A DNA stretch of 64,000 nt from Dasypus novemcinctus (Eukaryota; Chordata; Mammalia; Cingulata; Dasypodidae). The notes beneath the pieces were generated by a model. The model saw nothing but the letters and a program-made list of their open reading frames with translations, was not told where the DNA came from and made no database searches. Position numbers and translations under genes: made by a program. The stretch spans positions 194,041,216 through 194,105,215 of the forward strand of contig NC_080673.1 in NCBI RefSeq assembly GCF_030445035.2, given 5' to 3'. Shown here piece by piece: positions 58,471-64,000 of this stretch (position 1 is its first letter; each line of letters opens with the position of its first letter).

Positions 58471-58615
58471 CCAGAGGGATTGACACGATTCCTTTTTCCT
58501 CTAGCTCAGTCTTTTGCAGATTTTATTAGAATTGCTGGAATTTCCAGAACTATAGATCTCCAGGGACTCTTGGGTCTTCCCAAATGGTCTTTTCACTTTG
58601 TTTACTTCCCAGGTA

Positions 58616-59547
58616 CGTTAAGCTGAATGATGACCCCCCAAAGATGTCCATGTCCTAAACCCTGGAACCTGTGAATATGTGACCTCACAGGGCACAAGGG
58701 ACTTTGCAGGTGTGATTCAGTTAGAAATTTTGAGATGGGGAGATTATTCTGGATTATCCTGGTGGACCTAATGATAGAATTACAAGGATCCTTTAGTGAG
58801 GGAGGCAGGAGGGGCAAAGTCAGAGAAACAGAGGAAAGGCAATGTGAGGCCAGAAGCAGAGTCAAGAGAGGATGCTCTGCTGTGGGGAAGGCAGCCTCTG
58901 GAAGGCAGAAGGAGAGAAAAGGCAAGGAAGTGGATGTCCCTCTTTTTTTTCTCTCTCTTTGTTTTTTTTTTTTTTGAATGTTACATTAAAAAAATATGAG
59001 GTCTCCATATACCCCCCACCCCCCTCACCCCACTCCTCCCACATCAACAACCTCTTTCATCATCATGGCACATTCACTGCATTTGGTGAATACATTTTGG
59101 AGCACTGCTGCACCACATAGAGAGTGGTTCACATTGTAGTTTACACTCTCCCCCAGTCCACCCAGTGGGCCGTGGCAGGACACACAATGTCCAGCAACTG
59201 TCCCTGCAGTACCACCCAGGACAACTCCAAGTCCTGAAAATGCCCCCACATCATATCTCTTCTTCCCTCTCCCTACCCGCAGCAGCTACCGTGGTCACTT
59301 TCTCCACATCAATGCTACAATTTCTTCCAATACTAATCACAGTAGTTCCATAGTAAAATATCAGGAAGTTCACTCTAATCCATACTGTATTCCTCCATCC
59401 TGTGGACCCTGGGATGGTCTTGAGCCTCCAGAAAGCATGTACCATTTGAGACTTCTGGTCTCCAGAACCGTAGGAGAATAATTGTGTTGTGTAAGCCACT
59501 AAGTTTGTGGTCACTTGTTACAGCAGCCACAGGACACTAATATAACA
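58616..59547 (+). mobile_element. MLT1-type LTR, forward, split by an L1 insertion
   Basis: The left half (58616-58942) has 'gatgaccccccaaagatgtcca', 'ctggaacctgtgaatatgtgac' and 'gggagattattctggattatcc'. The right half (59410-59547) has 'ttgtgttgtgtaagccact' and 'cttgttacagcagcc', ending TATAACA. Together they form one LTR with an L1 between. No clear target-site duplication is visible. Confidence 0.8.
58943..59409 (-). mobile_element. L1 3' end, antisense, inserted in an MLT1 LTR
   Basis: The plus-strand T-run is followed by 'tgttacattaaaaaaatatgagg' and the reverse complement of the L1 3' UTR at 43650-44112. The 5'-truncated boundary near 59409 is where MLT1 text resumes. Its T-run contains 'ctctctctttg'. 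Confidence 0.8.
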
Positions 59548-59839
59548 TGCGAAGCCAGGACCCCCTGCGGGTGCTGCGGACAATGACGAGAGCGCGGCGG
59601 TTTCTTGGGCTACTGTCTGGGACCAAGCTCTAAGGGGGAGGAGAGGGGCCCTGGTGTGTGGCTCTTCAGGGCAGCAGAGAGCGACGCTTTTCTGGCTGAA
59701 AGCAGTTCCTCCCTCCTGATTGGAAATGGCGCTGTCACTAAGAGGGTGCAGTAGCTGGGGAGTAAATGAGGCTGTGAAACATAGCACAGTGCTATGTTGT
59801 AAAGAGCAGTGCTTCCTGGGCAGGGGCTGGCAGAGGCAG

Positions 59840-60020
59840 TGGTTAAGACAATGATGTTGAAGTTAGTGCACCTGACCTGAAGCCCACCTCCTAAGTGTGT
59901 GATCTCGCGTCTCTCTGTGCCTCTGCGCAGCTTCTATAAAATGGGATGAAAACGAACAACCACTTAGGACATCTATTAGGCCAGTGGTACATGGCAAGTG
60001 CTCAAGAAATGGGAATTGCT
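59840..60020 (+). repeat. MIR element
   Basis: It shows 'acctgacctgaagcccacctcc', 'aagtgtgtgatctcg', 'cttctataaaatgggatgaaa' and 'ggtacatggcaagtgctcaa', a forward MIR. Confidence 0.7.
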
Positions 60021-60529
60021 ATGTTGCTGTAAATGAACTCTTATTGAAGCAGCTCGGCCGACTCCCTGGGACAGTGGACAGTGGATGGTGAATGGGTTAG
60101 TGGCCGAGCCTGTCAAAGTGGAGGTAGAAACTCATGAGAGAGTTGTCGAATTGAATCGAAGGATTTTTTTAAGTTAGTATACATGTTCATTTCCACAGAG
60201 AATTTCCTTCAGTGGGTCCTGAAGAGTTGCCTTTGCCTTCGCCTGGGGAACAAAAGATTCAAATTGGATGACAGGCATTGACACTTTTCCAAACTCTGCT
60301 TTGTCTCTGGGTTGTAATTCAAAATTGATGTTGAAGCTGTAACATCCAAATAAAGTGGTGCCCTTTGACCTTTTGTAATTCTGTTTGTTTCTGGTAAATC
60401 ACAGATGCCTTGTTTCGGCCTTGCAAAAAGTGACTCCCCTGAGAGCTCTGAAAACCAGGGAAGAAGCACATTCACAGGAAATCTTTATGATTTTGCTAAG
60501 TTTATCAGATAGAACAATACTGCTCTCTA

Positions 60530-61077
60530 ATATAATTTTATGTTCGAAAAAATAGAAGACGCCACTTGTACGAATCTAGCCTAAGGAAATAACTCTTCAT
60601 AACAACAAAAGCATCTACGTACAAAGATGTTCATTGCCGCATTATTAACGAAAAAAAGTAAATAAATAAACGGAAATGTTAGGCAATGGGTAATTGTTAA
60701 ATATAGTATCATGCTTTGATGGGGGATTATGCAGCTGGTTGAAAATGTGGTTCTAATGACTTTGTCATAATATGAAAAATATTTGCAATATACTGTATGT
60801 GAAAAAATCAGGAGACTATTTTCTTCAATGTGATTACAGTGCTATAAACACACCCACGTGCACACACAAACACATACACATATTAAGACCCCAGAGGAAA
60901 TTATACCAAAATAGCACAATACCCATTGTGCCAAGCTTGTAGAATTAGGAATTATTGTTCCTTCTCTCTAGTTTCCAAATATTTAGTAATATAGTTATTT
61001 AGGACTACAAGGAAGAAGAAAAAAGATCTAGCTTCTAAAAAATATGAACAATAAGCTAAAGCTTCAAAATCATGTGA
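60530..61077 (+). mobile_element. L1-like 3' segment, forward
   Basis: It shows 'aaagatgttcattgccgcatt', 'gggtaattgttaaatatagta', 'ggggattatgcagctggttga' and 'gtatgtgaaaaaatcagg', an old L1 3' UTR. A DAS-type SINE follows directly. Confidence 0.7.
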
Positions 61078-61350
61078 AAGAGGGAAGTGGCTGTGGCTCA
61101 ATCAGTCGGGCTCCTGTTTCCCATATGGGAGGCCCTGGGTTCGCGTCCCAGGGCCTCCTTGTGAAGGCAAAGCTGGTGGCCCGTGCGCCATGGACAGCTG
61201 GCACAGCAAGATGACCCAACAGAAGAGAGACATGCAGATACAGAAAAAACGCGCAGTGAATGGACACAGAGAAGAGAAAGCAAAAGAAAAGGAACAAGCT
61301 GCAATGGGGGGTGGGGGGTAATAAAAAAAAGACAGTAGTTATTAAAAAAA
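61078..61350 (+). mobile_element. DAS-type SINE with shortened body, forward
   Basis: The tRNA-like head has 'gtggctcaatcagtcgg' and B-box-like ggttcgcgtcc. A body reduced to about 150 bases carries 'gcacagcaagatgaccc' and 'gtgaatggacacagagaa', then an A-rich tail. It lacks the central 'caaggagtgcc...ggggagcccc' block of the full copies. Confidence 0.85.
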
Positions 61351-62334
61351 ATTGGGAGCGATGTTCAAGAAAATTATGATCTTGCACATTTATAACTCTA
61401 AATTAAAATGCCTCCGGAACTCTAATTTCCTAGATCAGGGCGAATGGCAGGAGGCCCCAGTGGAAGAGCTTGTCATTAGCACTTACCAGGCTCTGCCGAG
61501 ACCATTTTAGTACCTACAGCTTCTTGCTTTAAACCAAATGCATTCGGTTTCAGGAGACAAAGAAGAGTTTTGCTGCTCAAAATAATTTAATTCTGGCCAT
61601 TTCCATAGCCTCCATTCCAGTGCAGGGTTTACAGAGGGAAAGGGGAACAATGACAGATTATTTAGTTTTTTTGGGGGGGCTTGTTATATGCCTGCCCTCT
61701 GCTGAGTGCTTTAACCTTTGACTATCTCATTCTATCTTCTCAACTTGGTAGGTTGCGAGGTTCGGAAAAGCCAACAAACCAGCACCAGGTCTCAGCCTTG
61801 CTGGGGCAGGAGAGGTTGAAACCCCAGGCGGTCTGATCAGCTCGTAAGCTCAGCTGTCTCGGGACACTGGGCCCTCCTGGGACCCTCCAGCTAACTCGAT
61901 ATCGTGCCCCGTTCTTAGGCAACCCAACAGCGTTTCACTAGATTCGCAGTTCTCTACCACAGCTGTACATGGAGTTTAGTTTCGTTTAGTTTCAAACAGG
62001 CAGTACATGAAGATGTTAAGAATAGTCACACCGTAGAAAGCATTTATAGTGAAACTAAGTCTTCCTTACACGTTGATTGCTCACCCCCCAGTTTCTCTTC
62101 CCTGAGAAAACCATTATCAATGTGGAATGTTAAATAAATGCAGAACCATTGGAGCCAGCCCAAGTTCTCATGAATTAGAACCTAGGTCTCTCTGGGAACC
62201 TGGGTTTTTAACAAGCTTCCCAGCTAATTTGGATGCAGGGTCTAGGTTGAGGACCCTCCCTCCCGCAGTGCAGTGATGCCCGACGGCAGCATAAACTGGC
62301 AAATTCACCCTATTTATTTACTCATTGGTAGTAT
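61351..62334. other. Presumed intronic DNA, unassigned
   Basis: A MIR-like hint lies at 61680-61750. No gene or clear repeat is seen, and the short ORFs carry no recognisable domain. Confidence 0.4.
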
Positions 62335-62455
62335 GTTCTATTTATTTATTTATATTTTATTTTTTAATATCTTTTTTTAAAGTTAATAGATCACACAAAA
62401 CGTTACATTAAAAAACATAAGAGGTTCCCATACACACCACTCCCCCCCCCATCAG
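62335..62455 (-). mobile_element. L1 3' terminus, antisense, very short
   Basis: It shows 'gttaatagatcacacaaaacgttacattaaaaaa' type text split by a T-rich start, then 'aagaggttcccatacac'. It is the same L1 3' end as 58943, truncated after about 100 bases. Confidence 0.75.
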
Positions 62456-63439
62456 CCCAGGCCTTGGGGAGACCCGGCGCCCCGAGTCTGCTCTGCCAGT
62501 GACCAGCTGAGTGTTTTAGGGCAAGTTACTTCCATTCTTGGACTTTAGTTTCCTCAACTCTAAGTTGAATGGCTTGGGCCAGCTCAGCTGAGATGGAAGT
62601 GGTTGAGCAGACATGTTTCTGGCTCAGTGGAACAGCCCCCACCCCGCCCCCTCTCACATCTACAGAGCAGCTCCTTCTTACTTACTTTTTTACTTGTGTG
62701 TTTATCTAACTCCTAACTATACTCCAGACTTGGTTCAAATTTTACCCGGTTTTCCACGAAGGCTCTTTTGTCTATTCCGGGATCCAATCCAGGATAACAG
62801 GCTGCATTTAGTTTTTGCTGCCAATTAAGATTTTATTCAAGCCAGTCTGGAACAACAACGATATAAACTGCTCGATAGTCACTGGACCAGCTGCTTGCTA
62901 AGTGTCTCCCACCTAACGTATTTGGACTCAAGGCTGATGGTACAGAAGAGGATTGGCTGCATAGCACGGCAAGAAGCAAGGTCGATGGAGACACGCTGGG
63001 CTGGTCTAACCTCCTCTCTAGTGGGTTTCGGACAAGTCACTTGACCTGGCTGGACCTCAGGATTCTTAGCTCTAAAAGGGGCAGGGTGATACCTAACTAG
63101 CAGGTTCTGAAGATAAAGCGAGTTCGTTTCTGCACAAGTCTTGGCAGTAGGCAAGACTCTGGGCAGTATTTCTGCTCTGGTGGTTGTTTTCCAGGTCTGT
63201 ACAGGGCTACTGCCCATCAGGATAAGGGCAGCCTTGTGGCTATACCCTTGGTGCTGTCCACCCTCCCAGCTCTCTTGTCCAGCGCCCAGCACAGCCTCTG
63301 AAACATTTGCGTGGGCCTGGAATGGTAGCTAAGAGCAGCCTGCTCTCCCACTCCACAGCAGAGCATCTGATATCTAGCATTTTGATCATACTGTTGAGAT
63401 GGGATTTAAAAAATGTACCATAATTCATTTGTTCCAGAT
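62456..63439. other. Presumed intronic DNA with weak MIR traces
   Basis: MIR-like text 'gcaagttacttccattcttggactttagtttcctcaa' type words lie near 62520. The remaining sequence is unassigned. Confidence 0.4.
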
Positions 63440-63920
63440 TGGAAAAGGATTACACAATTAATACACGTTAATTATGGAAAAGCTGGGCTATAAATGGATA
63501 AATAAAGGGAAGAAAACAATCATCAGTTGGACCACCCAGAAATAACCCTCTTATCATTTTGGGATCAACATCTGGAAGAATATATATTCTCTCTCTGTTT
63601 CTGTCTCTGTATCGCTCTCTCTCCCCTTTTCAAAGTTGCACTATTCTAAGCAATACTTTTTGAGTTTCTTATTGTCTCTGGTTATATTGTGATCTTATTT
63701 CCATATAATAAAATATAACTCTGGCACATCATTTTAAAAAATATGTGTAGAATGCTGCATTATAAGGTTGTATTGAAATTGTCTTAACTAATTCCCTATG
63801 GGTGGATGGATTGATTGTTTTTGATTTTTACTTTTGCCAATAACATCATAATAAGCATCTCTGCAGTGAAATCTTGGTGCAGTTTTCCATTTTGAAAGTT
63901 GAAGCTTGTAGCTGTCATAG
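63440..63920 (-). mobile_element. L1-like 3' fragment, antisense
   Basis: The plus strand shows 'gcactattctaagcaatac', 'atcatttta...aatgctgcattataagg' and 'cccaataacatcataataagcatc'-like text, the antisense L1M 3' order. It reaches close to the window end. Confidence 0.6.
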
Positions 63921-64000
63921 CACACACCCAGTATCACTTCCCATTTCTCACACCCTTGTGTTGTGTACGTGAGTCTGGTATCTTTCTCAGTGTACTTTAT

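Larger units (their letters stand above)
27376..64000 (-). other. C1QTNF7: Presumed C1QTNF7 upstream intron and 5' region
   Basis: The coding exon at 27130-27375 begins with a splice acceptor, so transcription must start further upstream on the minus strand, at higher coordinates. In the orthologous human gene the non-coding first exons lie tens of kilobases away (recalled, not checked). No CpG-rich promoter or obvious first exon is recognisable in this stretch. Almost all of its structured content is repeats, listed separately. Confidence 0.6.

Overview
This is nuclear DNA from a placental mammal, most likely a xenarthran (armadillo, Dasypus or a relative). The lineage call rests on tRNA-derived SINEs with the long tRNA-head-plus-body structure I know as armadillo DAS elements. 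Full copies lie at 13233-13639, 13779-14223 and 49894-50313, alongside older dimeric or trimeric tRNA-head SINEs and lineage-type L1 3' ends. It is not a microbial, plasmid or phage window: there are no operons, no CRISPR and no dense ORFs.

The one protein-coding gene I can support is C1QTNF7 (CTRP7), on the minus strand. Two coding exons, 27367-27130 and 21674-21043, join through canonical GT/AG splice sites at a phase-1 junction inside Gly80. Together they give an intact 289-residue secreted protein: a signal peptide, 33 uninterrupted Gly-X-Y triplets and a C-terminal C1q domain. The 5.45 kb between them is an intron. Positions 27376-64000 should be the upstream intron and 5' flank; non-coding first exons could lie there or beyond the window, but I cannot recognise any. 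Positions 1-21042 are the 3' UTR and downstream intergenic DNA.

Most of the rest is interspersed repeat. Three MER20-like DNA transposons lie at 1518, 11510 and 25245. MaLR-type LTRs lie at 39522, 44133, 49439, 54655 and 58616. Two other LTR-like segments lie at 5215 and 35838. Many truncated L1 3' ends and old L2/MIR remnants fill the gaps. Several insertions have clear target-site duplications, so part of the insertion order can be read, notably at 14406-15085, 29323-29834, 30753-31654 and 54650-55083.

The most interesting observations are: an apparent L1-mobilised, polyadenylated copy of an LTR-retroelement transcript (30767-31640); dimeric and trimeric SINEs with a shared linker; repeated insertion at one target sequence; four short near-perfect hairpins outside clear transposon ends; and a palindromic homeodomain-like site in unique sequence about 1 kb upstream of the first coding exon. 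I found no convincing new multi-gene biological system.
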